A DNA stretch of 64,000 nucleotides. Source: Straminergon stramineum (taxonomy: Eukaryota; Streptophyta; Bryopsida; Hypnales; Calliergonaceae). The stretch is from positions 18,478,501 through 18,542,500 of the forward strand of contig OY987268.1 of the NCBI GenBank assembly GCA_963920665.1, given 5' to 3'. Positions within the stretch are counted from its first letter, which is position 1, and every line of letters starts with the position of its first letter. The translations under genes and the position numbers were made by a program. Positions 32,743 through 44,611 of this stretch are shown piece after piece. Below the pieces are notes generated by a model. It saw only the letters and a list, made by a program, of their open reading frames with translations, was not told the DNA's origin and made no database searches.

Positions 32743-34439
32743 GTGAGTCATTTAGATGAATATGATTTGTCTTTCATTGTTTATTATACTAAACTATAAA
32801 TGGCTTAGGTTAATTTTTTACTAGATGTTTTCATTACTAACTGCTTTTTTTAAATTTCAGGTCCACAGAGGACTCTCACGTGAAGACCAACTTGGTGTAC
32901 ACTCTTTACCGTGTTCAGAAGTATGGGCTTCTTCTGTTAGAGCGATTTATTGAGATGTTGAGGCCCTCAGAAAGAAAATGTTGTGTTGCACAATCAACAA
33001 GAAAGCATTGGTACTCAATGTCGATTGAGGTGTTCACTGCTTTTATTTTTCGGGTGAGAATGTATATTGTGCATGGTTATTTTATTTGTATTGTTTTAAA
33101 TGATCATGGTGCATAGCTAATTTCTTCTTCAAGGTTATGATATTTCAAATGTTGTTGGAAATTTGCAGCACGAAATACCACAAGCTGCAGATGCTATAGT
33201 ATGTGTGTACACTGAGGTTACACCTTTCGATGAAAAGAGTGACCAAGGGGTAGCAAATGCCATGAGAGTTGGAGCAAAAGACAGGGCCACTAAGTTGATT
33301 TCAAAAATGGGGAAGTTGCTAGCAGTAGCAAATCCTGCACATGGACCCACATTTCTTGAAGAGGTATGTTATTTTTTTAATTTTTTATTCTTTTGTTTTG
33401 AATGGGATTTTCATTTTATATTAGCTAAAAATATTTTGGATTTTATTTTGCAAATAGAAAAACATTGGACCACCAATGAGGTCCTTGAAATGACCCTTGA
33501 GAAACTACAGCTTATTGAGACATGCAACACTTCACCTTTGTAGAAAACCAAGTTCTTAAAGTGGTGGAACTCCTCCATGCCTTCTTGAGATGCTAGATGA
33601 TTCTCGACCAAGTGTGTTTTTGAAGAGAAATTATTGCCCTTCCTCAACAAGTGCGTTTGGTGGGTTGGGGTAAGTATTTCTTCAAATTATAAATTGTGTG
33701 AAATATGTGTTATTTTTATTTCCATATGCTTCATTATATGGTTTTTTGTCCTTGGTTCTGAAAAAATGTAGAAGTATATTAATGCATTTTTCATGTAGAT
33801 TGAAGAAGCTGCCGTGGAATACTTTGACAATGTAATAAAAAAGGACAACATCAACATCAACATGGCCACCCCACTTGAGCCGGAGATTCTACCAGAGTAC
33901 ATTGAAGGATGGAGGAGGAAGATTTGGGAGCAAGGTTTTGGCCCTGTTCTCAAAAGAGCCAATTCTTTCAAGAAATCTGACTCCTTCATGGCTTATGATG
34001 GATCAGACTTGGTAGTTAGAAGGGTTATTTTCTGGTGAGTGATGGATTTAGTTTTATTAACTTCATTTATATACATGATGTGCATGTATCGGGAGTACTA
34101 CAGATTTGTACATCTTCACTTTCATCTTTCATTGATAGGACATATTTGTTTTTAAATTTTCATGCATGACCAAAAGTTGGGGTAATATGGGATTCTTCAA
34201 AAACAACCATCGGATCCAATAGCTCTCTTTGGAGTACTTCTCACCACCCCAACTTTTGGTTATGCCAAAAAATCCAAAACTATTTAACATATGATATTTG
34301 TGATTTAAATATATGTAGTCTAGCTCTTTTGCTTTTTATAGAACTTTTTCGATTTTTGTGACATTATATACATTATTTATATATATATATTTCAATTTTA
34401 GTGTAAAAGTAGCTTCTAAGTGCATTAAAGTGTCCAAAA

Positions 34440-34600
34440 AGTAAAAAGATATTTTAGTAAGTAGCTACAAACTAATAGAAAAGGGCAAAAAGACAAAGAC
34501 AAAGTAAAAGTAGAAGCTGATAAAAGAAAAAGTCAAAAAGTAAAAGAAAAAGGAGAAAGATAAAGAAAAATCTGAGGTTAAAGAAAAAGAAAATGCGAAT
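34440..34600 (+). repeat. Purine-rich tract in the long intron of locus 1
   Basis: A- and G-rich plus strand with AAAGACAAAGACAAAGTAAAAG-type repetition. Low complexity, no coding value. Confidence 0.6.
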
Positions 34601-35279
34601 TAGGGATTTGGAGGAGCAAGCAGGAACGTCGCGCCGGTCACGACGAGTTGCAACCTTTCCGATCACCCCCGGATTTCTAATTTAATCCTTCTTTCTCCTT
34701 CCATTTCCCCCCCCATGCTGTGACAATCTTTTGCGCTATTGTTCTCGTCTTTCAAGCGCTGAATCGTAAACTGTGTTATTGTGCTGATTTTTTGTGCTAG
34801 ATATTTTCACGCAATTTGTGCAGTGAATAAAATTACTATACTTTGAATTGTGTGTAAATTGTGTACTTGTGATGTAATTGTACTGGAATGTTGTTGGGTC
34901 GTTGCAGTTGCGCGTAATAAACATGAGGTTTGGTGGAGCATGGATGAATTGAAGGCTCTGGTTTAGTTTGGCCAGTTGCTTGAGGATTCAGCATCTTTCG
35001 AATTCAATACTGCAACAGCACACACCACAAGGAGATTGTGAATCTCCTGAAGCGTGAAGAGTGGCGTGAGTACTGGAACTTAATAGATTGAAATTCTGCA
35101 AACGTTTGTGCAAGCGACAATTCAGCTGTATGGGAGTCATCTCAACACTTGGAAATTGTCATCCAGTGTGTGAATTGTAGACATGTAGTCCCTGTGAACG
35201 GCCGATTTTTGAAGCTTCAACCGGTTTGAAATGCATCTGTGAAGATTTCGTGTTCCAAAGTGAAGTGTGCTGGAAGTGT

Positions 35280-36165
35280 AAAAATCAGGGTATTTGATTG
35301 GATGTTTTAAATTATTATTAACCATTATTTGATTAAATTATCATGTCAATTGATAGAATATAGAATACATTTTCGGTGAGTTTTTAAATCACTGAATTCG
35401 GACATCGCATGCATAAGTTGATAATTTCCAAACTTGTTTCATTGCTACAGTCGGAAAGTCCACTTGTCACCATTGAAGTTAAAGGATCCAGCTGTAAATT
35501 AAGGGTTTTTGGCTTTGCGTTTTGAATTCTTATAATTAGTAATTTGATTAAATTTTGATGATTTATTATAAATTACAGAATATATCGTTTCCTGGATTTA
35601 AAACAATTGACTTTGGGAAATTCATTAAAAAGTTATTAGTTTTTGAAGTTAACTAAGTTTTACAGTCAAGACTTATTGTCCCAAGAGTTAGGGATTCAGC
35701 TGAGAAATTAGGGTATTCGAACTTGAGTTCTAAAATTATTGTTACACATTATTTGATTAGAATTCAGTTATTTAAAATACATTATAGAGTATTTTACTAT
35801 TTGATCTTGGAATAATTGGAATGGGTAGCTTCATTATCAAGTTATTAATTTCCGAACTTGATCAACTTGCACAGCCTTAAAAGACTTATTGTCACAATTA
35901 AGATTAGGGAATTGGCTGTGAACTGAGGATATTTGGTAATGCATTTTCAAATTCTGATTATAAATAATTTAATTAAAGTTTGATTATTTATAATAAAACA
36001 CAGAATATTTTGTTCATTAGCTTTGAAATTATTGTAATTAGGAATTTTATAAAAAAAGTTATGAATTTTCAAATACCTCTAATTTATACAAAACTAAAGG
36101 AACCTATTGACCAAACAATTAAGGGTTTGAGTTAGAGTTTTCAGTTTTGGATTAGGGTATCTTAG
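35280..36165. repeat. Four diverged tandem copies of an about 213-bp repeat
   Basis: The landmark GATTA(A/G)A(A)TT recurs at about 35331, 35546, 35755 and 35971, spaced 209-216 bp. Each unit also carries a '(t)cattatcaagttattaatttcc(g/a)aacttg'-like segment and an 'acttattgtc..aattaaggttagggattcagctg'-like segment. It is a satellite-like array lying inside the 34.0-37.0 kb intron of locus 1. Confidence 0.7.
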
Positions 36166-37789
36166 GGTTTGGTAATAGATGTAAGGTTATAGGTTAAAGT
36201 TAATTGTGTGTGGTAAAAAGGTTGTATTTGGAGACTTAGAAGAAACTTACTAGTTAATGGTACTAGTGTTTGATTGGGAATATTTATCGAGCACTTTTAG
36301 ATGCATGAAGCTTTATTACATATGTTGAAATAGTTTTCTTTTGAAATGATCTGTAGGTAGAGCATGCTAACTTACCAAGTGATTGGCCCTATTGTCCTTG
36401 TGTGTTGCTTGTGACTGCAATTTTTTGTAAGTATATCCTAAACTTTTAAACTCTAAATCTTTTTGAAATATTAAAAAAGGTATATTTGTACTATGTTCAA
36501 AGTACTATAGTGGACTGTACTGAGGTCAAGTCTTGCATTGCATCCATACACAAGTCAGTCCATCCTGAACTATTGTCAAGAACTATTGTCACAAGCCCTA
36601 GAACACTAGATAGGACAAAGATGTGCATGCTGAGTCTTTTATCTTATAATGGACTGTTGAGTGTTTCTTGGGGTATTTAGTGGGAATAAGAATGAATTTT
36701 TATCCTATCTTCAAAACTTAAGTATATAGTGACATTTGAACACGCTACACTAACCTTACATAGATCATTCCCTGGTGTTCGAACTTGGTAGCGTTTGGAA
36801 TAGGGATTCCAAAAACCTAACTACAATATAGTTTTATGTAGTGATGCTTCTCATTTTGAAAAGGCCCTTCGAGGATGTTCAATTCCATCGCACTATGTTT
36901 TTATTTCATATCTTTTGAAATTCAGGTGCCTTTACCCTTTACTTACTCACTTCAAACTTTGTTTTGATCTTCTGTAATTGACAGTTACTTCAAGCATGAG
37001 CTTCTACCAAAGAATGCTATTACTCGGGAGGATCTTCCTCCATTTTTGTCCACGTGGTTGGACCAGAGTTTGTCAAAGTGTATGTACACCCCAAGTCAAC
37101 TTCAGACATTTACTACAGCTCATTTGACTGGTGGAGGGTGGTACTTAGATTGTCCGCAAACATTCACTCATCCATCAGAGACAGAGTTTAGAAGGTCATT
37201 CAATGGCCTTGGTGTTATTGATTTGGATGTACTAGAGTTTGTTAACCTCACAGACACTCAGAAGAAGAAGGCCATTGTGAGAAGGATGGTTGTTGATAAG
37301 AAGAAAGAAGGCAAAGAACAAGAAGTTCTGAAGAACAAAGAGAAGAAAGAAGTAGAGCGCTTAGAAAAGTTGGTAGAGAAGGAGGGGAAGGGCAAGGGCA
37401 AAGGCAAGAAGAACGTAGAAGGGCATGGCTAAGTTCCAACGTCTTCTATAGTTGACCAAGGATCTTAGATGCAAGTTGGATCTCAAGGTGGATTGAAGAG
37501 GAAGGCAGTTCTAGCAGAGTTCACGGAAGACATTGTCACTCAAGGTACACAAGTGATAGTCCTTGGTGACAATGAGGAGGTGAACTTGGAGGAGTTGATC
37601 CTCAATGTCTCCATCATGGACATAATGGACAATGAAGAAATTGAGGGACCAAATTGTTACATTGAAGTCATGGATTTCTTTAAGTAGGTGATATAATTTT
37701 ATTCTTAATACAAAAACTCATTGTACTTGGAAATCAAATGAATGTTTTCTTTGCAAATTATTCATTGATTGGATAATTGTTTGTTATAG

Positions 37790-38828
37790 ATTGCAAGTGG
37801 GAAGGCTCGTGTGTATGATGGTAAAGTGACACATCATCCAACAGTGGACCTCATTCTCTTTCACTATCAAGAGAATCTACCTGTATCAGATGTGTCATTT
37901 CTAGCAACTCATGTGCCATCTTGGAACAATGATAAAGAGTACAAGGCCATAGCAATGACATTCTTTTTTGCAAAGAAGCATTTGCAAGACCATGGTTGCA
38001 TAGTTGTTTTTCATTCGTGGAGCACCGATGCGAGGGGTGTCATTGCAAGGCTATGTGAATCGTATCCGACATTTGTGAAGAGGAAGGAGTGGATGGGCAT
38101 GAACCGTATGCACTTGACCTCGGCTTTTGACAAGACCACCACAATAAAATTTTCTCAAGTCTTCTAATTTTTCTTGCCATTTGGAATTGTATGTTTTTGT
38201 TCCTTCATTTCTAATGTGTATTTTGTTGCAATTATTACAGACTTTAAAGTTTGGCATCACCCTCCTAGTGAAGGATCTTGGCGAGAGAGGAAAATCCAAT
38301 TTTTCTTTCAAGCGTTCATCATCAATGTTGAAGGCAAAAGTGGACATTAGACGTGATGACATTTTGATCAACTACACCACATAGGAGACCATGTTGATGA
38401 ACAAGGCGACATCATTGCCATGGTGAGGTGCTCGAGAGAAAGATGCTAGATTTTACCAATTCATCATTGAAGGGACAACCGAGGAAGGGGATTTGGTTCT
38501 AGATTGTACAGCATCTACAAGTAAGATTTGAATCTAATAATTGCAAGCTTGAATTCAAATTTGTATATAAAATTATCCAAGTCGTGAATTAATTATTGTT
38601 CCTCGCAGGTGCATGTAGTATGGCATGTCGTGGGATGGGGCACCACATTGTGGCTTTGGAGGAGGACAAAGACATTTTCAAAGCCCTTCTCTTGCCTTTG
38701 CAGAAGACCACTATCACTATAGTGACAGCTAAAGCCAGTGAACCTCTAGCTACGATTTTGGAATCACAAGATCCAGACGCCATGATTGTGGTGCCTTGGA
38801 AGTTTGTTCGGAGGGATAGATCTAGTAA
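37790..38828 (+). pseudogene. Locus 1 exons with beta-class amino-methyltransferase-like fold
   Basis: Exon 37790-38150 has VDLILFHYQENLP (position of motif IV), a helix-rich stretch and HLQDHGCIVVFHSW, then RKEWMGMNRMHLTS. Exon 38241-38520 has LPW*GAREKDARFY and ends GDLVLDCTAST. Exon 38609-38828 continues SACSMACRGMGHHIVALEED. The last two join as a motif-I-like D..xAST..A..A...G..I.ALEED, as in N4/N6 methylases (DPFxGSGT..A...gR..iG.E.d). The order IV then X then I is that of beta-class enzymes. The motif-IV tetrapeptide that should be DPPY or similar reads FHYQ, so catalysis is unlikely. Two stops lie in this part. Confidence 0.5.
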
Positions 38829-39175
38829 GTAAGTTTACAGATTTGTGAAAGTTTTGTGTATATGGTACTTTCTATGTTTCATGAATGTAACATTGCATCA
38901 TTCTTGTTTGTAGTTGCAAGAGGCTGATGTTGACAGATATAGTGATGAAGAGATGAAGACTTCTTTTGAGTCCAGAGAAGTCATTCAACCTTCCAATATA
39001 TGCCGAGCAAATGGCATTAGCGTTTGCGGAGTTTGATTGCCCCAACCCTAAACTCCGGAAGTCAACATATGCTTTGAATGTTTTAGAGTTCATAGACGGA
39101 TTAGCATTTGAGGGACAAGAGACATCAGATTCCTCTACAAATGAGGATTCTCCAACTAAGTCCATTGCGACTTAG

Positions 39176-42100
39176 ATTCATAAGATTGATATATCTCATG
39201 AGTCAAACTAATATGTGTTTATTTTGATTATGATTGGATTTGTGTGTTTTATGGCTATATCTTGGGTGAGATATATTTCTCTATCAATTCTTGCATTGCT
39301 TGGCATATCCTAAATTGAGTGACAATCTAAGTGCCTTGACAAAAAAAAATTTGGTGTGAAAAAGAATAAAAAGTTCACACCAACCTAAGTGTCTTAATCC
39401 AAAAAATTGGGTGGCAAAAAGAAATTTATGCAAAGTAAAAAGCCCAAGTGCTAGAATCCTTGCATGGAGTCATTGCATTTTTTTCCCCTAACACTCTTGT
39501 TTTCACAATGCTTTTCAATTCACTTAGACTTTTCTCTAATGACAATTAGCAAAAAGAAAATGAATGACAATTTGTAGTATAAGTAAAAATAAAGTGCATG
39601 TTTTTTAATTGCTTCATTTTTTTAAAAATTGAAAATATTTGGTCTTTGCCAAAATGAAAGACCAAAAAAAAAATACAAGCCTCATATCCCACCCTCTCAA
39701 GGTTTCGGTCTCAACCTCTCAAGATTTTAGTCCCAAACTCTCAAGGGAGAATTATATCATTTACTTATTCATTTAGAAGTCAAATTGGTATATTTTCCCC
39801 TATTAGCATTTACGAAATCACAATAATGTATCAACCTCAAAAACGGAGATGAAACATAGGCTTTCGATGTGTCCAAGTTGTTTGACAGAAATATTCTATC
39901 AATCTATGGAATAGGAACTTAGAAGACAATTGTGTACTGATGGAGGATTATGTGTAGTTGAAGTGGAGGGTTTTGAATTGATCAAGAAGATGGAGAAGAT
40001 CAATAATTTTCTTATTGTAAGGATTTAAATATCTTAACCCCTAAAGTTCTATGACTATGTTTTCACTAAAAATGCTTCAAAACTGTCATTTTGAGTACAA
40101 GTGCCAAATTTTTGAAAAAAATCTTTTTTTGACAAATTTCACCATAGGATCTTGTAGTATATTGACTTGAGAGCATGTGGTAAGAATTTCAGAAATTTCC
40201 ACTGCATGGATTGCAAGATATAAGCATTTAAATTCACTGAAATCATTTTTTGGGCCCTACAAAAAACAGGGCAGCTACACTTCACAAGCTCACTTTTCTA
40301 TGACAAAATGCCCCAAATGGTGGTGCTTCTTTGGATTCTTTTTTCTAGACAAGTTGGCCACATGCTTGAAAATTTTTAGATCATTTGGAATTGTTTAACA
40401 TACAGGAAAAAGATAGTAAGTGGATAGTAGTAGAGAATGATTCAAAATACTAAATTGTTAAGAATTTAATTGTGGAATTGAAAAGGGAAATTCCAATGGT
40501 TGCAATGTTATAATAAAAAATCTACATCGTATGATTTTATTTTTTTCCAAAATATTGAAAATTGAGTAAGATAAAGGACTTTGAAGTTTATTTTAGAGTA
40601 CATAATCCATAACTACCGGCAAACCAAAAATCCTCATAACTTTAGACTCCTTGATCAAAATGAAATAATCAAAAGCTTTCCAAGTATATATAACTCCAGA
40701 AAACCAATTTCAAATTTCAGTTTTTGGAAAAAGTGATTTTTTAAAGTTTGTCCGGATAGCCCATTTACGGAAAACAACAACATATTAGGCTATAACTTTT
40801 GACTCATATTTCCAAATGTCATGAGATTTAGTGCATCTGAAAGATATTCCTTGTCCCCACCTTCTATTAAAATTTGAGTCAAAAATATGGAAATCTCCAA
40901 CCACACATACCTACCCAAAATTGCTATATAGCCAAAATATGCAAGTTGGTCCTTTACAGGTGAAACCAATCTTACATTAACCACATTGCACACGACACAT
41001 AAACCATGGTCATAGGTCCCATATACAAATTTTTCCAATTATTTTTTTCTTGCTCACAAGCTCGCCTACTAGCAACCTTGCCTTGCCTATAAGTGGTTTA
41101 CCTCCTACTAATTATTATTTCTATATCCAAAATGGGTTGCATTACCTCCTACCATCCCATATGCATATGATGACATCATCTTCGCATTTCTATTTCATTC
41201 AAGCCACTATTTGTGATTAGGCTACCCAAATTTTTTTAATGTATTGTATCAATTTTCAAAATAAATCAAAATTTTCATGACATTGATTATGCATCTTCAA
41301 ATCATTGCAATAGTACAAATGAATTTGGTTGTAATTCTCACTCATTCTACTAAATTGTGTTAATTTGTAAAATTTACTAATTAGTCACCAATAAATTTGA
41401 AAACTTTAAAGATTTATAATTATGCAAATACAATTTCAGCAAACATGTAACAGTTGTGAAATGAAACTTGCAAACAACACTACTCAAATCTTTATAGAGC
41501 AATCTACACCTTAATTCCACAATCATGTTTATATAGTATGAACACTATGAAGCTTGTACGAATGACCTATCAATGATGATTGTCTAGCTTCTTCTAGACA
41601 CTTTAAAAATGTATTGTTGTAGAACCTAAATTTTAAAAAAAATTCCATCCAAGCAAACTTATTGAAATTGTTTTTTCGTGTATAAAATATAACTTCACAA
41701 ATGCATCTTTTTCTACAAACAAACATAATATTATTAAAATATTGAGCTATTGCTAAGTATAGGCAATATTACTCTTAGAGTTCTTAGATTAACAAGCACT
41801 TACAAATTGGTCTACAGTGTGAGGCTTCATCTTTGAAAATATTTAGTATATTCAAATATCTAAAATAATGAACATACGTCATTAATAGGAAATAAACAAA
41901 TAAAATTTACAAATCACTTTCTATCAAAACTTGTTAACAATGGCTTACACAACACATCCACACAATTGAACCTCTTACATATTATAGTGACCAACATTTA
42001 TGGATAAAATTGACAATGGAAAAATGGAAACTCTTTTTAAATCTAACTATACATTGGGCATGATCAATTTGTAGGACCCTTTTTTCCTTTAGCTTCAAAA

Positions 42101-44611
42101 AATTGAATTTTCAGTACCAATTCTTTTAAAGATATTTATCTCATTTTCAATTACATGTCGACATGTCGTCATTTGAAGACCATGTTTTGAACTAACCATA
42201 TAATTTATAAAGTCAAACTATACTTGCTCTTCAAGAGTTACATAACAACTACAAAAGAGAGTTTTAAATGTTACACAATGAACTTGAACATAAACATTTT
42301 CTAAACAATACATATTTCTATGCACTTATTCTTCAAAAACTTCAACTTGTCCATTAAGAAATAAATTGCCCACAAAACATTTTCCTACCTATGCGCTTTA
42401 AATTTTTGTAATCACTTTTAATTCTCAAGAACATCCTCACTGAAAGAATACATACATGTAGTTAGTGATTCATAAAGATTGTCACAAAATTGTAAAATTG
42501 GCAATTACATTTGATTTTATGTATTCTCAACTACACAAAATCCACATGACATTCAATAAGGTAGAAGTACCAAAATGTAACACAAGTCTTTCTCTAATAC
42601 CTAAGAAACAACCTAAATTCAAGCGCAAGTAGATCCAAAGTAGACAAGTGGGGTTCCAAAAAGTTGTCACTCTTCCAAGAAGTAGCTAATCACCCACACA
42701 TGATCCAACCTCATAGTGTGTCACTTTTGGATGTTTCCATGTCCACTTTAGTATTAGCCTAGTGCCTACCGGAGGTGCATCTTCAATTTTCTTTCCAAAA
42801 ATTTGTGTAATATTCAAACAAGCTTGAAAAAACACGAAACCAATTTTGTTGGTTTCCTAAATCATTTCTAACACACACATCATTTTTCTCTCTATGCACC
42901 CTCATGATTAAAAGATATAGGAGAAATGTTACATATGTATGGGTGCTTCTACTTTAGCATGCACTATCATCTTCGCTCCAATGTACATGATATGGAATAT
43001 TTCAAATCCAAAAACCTTCATGCCCATTGTTTTTCTTCTACTCATCACTTTCAGCCTCTACATGTCCACTTATTATAGCTATTTATGAAGTAATGTTGGA
43101 TGTGAAATATTCCAAGCCATCTACTCTAAAACTATGATTCATAGTGACTCTATATGCTATTGGATGTCGTGGAACTTTCTTATGTAAATCACTCAATACT
43201 TATTTCCTTCAGTTCAATTACTTATTTGTCAAATCTAAAAGACTCTTCAATTGCCAACAAGGAATTACTGACAAGCTATGGGAACGTGCATAACATTGGC
43301 GACCAATGTTGGAGGGGCCATTCTACTATAATTCCACAAATTGAACATCCTAACTAGCCCAAGATTCATTGCCACTTTCCAATCAATCAAGCACACTAGC
43401 ACTACAACTTTTCAACCTCAAGGGGGGGGAGGTGGGGGTGAGCCCCTAATTCATCACTAAGGGCTCACTTTTTTTTTGTATTTTGTTACTTTCAGTGCAA
43501 TTCTATATACAAAAAGCCCCCAAAAGAGTATAGAATCAAAATAGGGTTGTCATATATCAATATAGTATTTGGTCTAATTTTAGAATATTATAGCTAGGAT
43601 GGCCCAACCACGAGTTGTAAATAGGTTAGAATCCAATTAATCGTGGCAAATTGGTCAAATGCAAGTGATGGGCATATGAGACTCAAACCTCCACATGGAG
43701 AGGACATCTCTACACTAGAATTGGTCAAGGGAACCTTGGTAGTGCATAGGAGTCAGTTCCTCGAGATAGGTTCTAGTTTCCCATTTCATTGACGAAATAG
43801 TAGAATCTCAATTGTTGGCTTGTAGATGTTGAAAATACCAAGATGGGACCATGGAGGAATCTGAGGTCCAAGGAGGGTAAATTGGACTTAAAACAAAGCC
43901 TGGGAACCAATAGCAAAGTCAGTTCGCCAAGATTCCCCCCGGTGTGGAACATTCCTCAACCACCAATAATTAAACAAGGGGGGGGATTTTGTCCCCCCTA
44001 GGCCGATGAGTAGAGTAAAAATATGAGCCTATACATGTGTTGTGGTACCCCATGGAAAGTTCCACGAAAAGTTTCAAAATTTTCTGATAGTCAGAAGATG
44101 TCTTTCCATATGGTCAACTACCCAAACCTACGATGGGAAATTCCTAGAAATTCCTTAGGTGGCAGTAAATTCCCACTAAAAATTAGAGTTGCTTCTTTTA
44201 GGTTAATAAGCTTACCCGACAAGTTTCAAGACATTTTGATAGTCAAAAGTACCTGAACCTACCAAAATTCCCTAACAATTAATGGAATTTAAAATCTATG
44301 GTAGGTTTGATCGGCAGAGTGGGAGTATACAAAAGTAGAATGGGGACCAAGATAGGTCTTATCTCACTCCTCTGTACCTACTTTAGAGCCTAGGCTAGTC
44401 ACTTTTTCTAGAAAGTCAACCTCCAAAAGTTGGGATTTTTCCCAATTTTGGCATTAAATTGGTGCTAGGTTTCATTGCGATTTTGAAGATAGAAAAGAGG
44501 GAGAGGGGTTCTCTTTGACCAAAAAATGGCCTTCTAAAGCCAATGGCGCAATCTGTTTGCGATTCAGAGTTAATCTCCAAAAGTTAGCTTAGTGGACTAG
44601 TAGCTAAGCGA
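39176..44611. other. Gene-poor AT-rich stretch
   Basis: 5.4 kb without a frame I would defend; open frames are short and of biased composition. I see A-rich and C-rich runs near 39660-39750, and G-runs facing C-runs near 43424-43450 and 43977-44000 (GGGGGGGGATTTTGTCCCCCC, a small hairpin). Part of 43.9-44.6 kb might be the diverged 5' portion of the element that follows, but it does not match copy B. Confidence 0.45.

Larger units (their letters stand above)
31096..39175 (+). pseudogene. Locus 1: ParB-like / amino-methyltransferase-like multi-exon gene, decayed
   Basis: Exons inferred from splice sites and alignment with locus 2: 31096-31539 (uncertain), 31739-32742 (ParB-like box, MITE inside), 32861-33053, 33169-33363, about 33454-33660, 33799-34034, 36985-37687, 37790-about 38150, 38241-38520, 38609-38828 and 38914-39175. 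Intron positions and phases match locus 2 throughout. The N-terminal part is acidic; next come VCDGNHRLRAW, unknown middle exons, a Lys/Glu-rich linker, and a C-terminal methyltransferase-like fold ending SPEKSFNLPIYAEQMA. In-frame stops: TAG at 31811, 33541, 37466, 37685 and 38382; TGA at 38424 and 38954; TAA at 37430. A frameshift near 33560 and a lost acceptor at 33453 (CAA for CAG) add to this. I infer a pseudogene of a once-selected family. Intron 34035-36984 holds tandem repeats. Confidence 0.6.
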
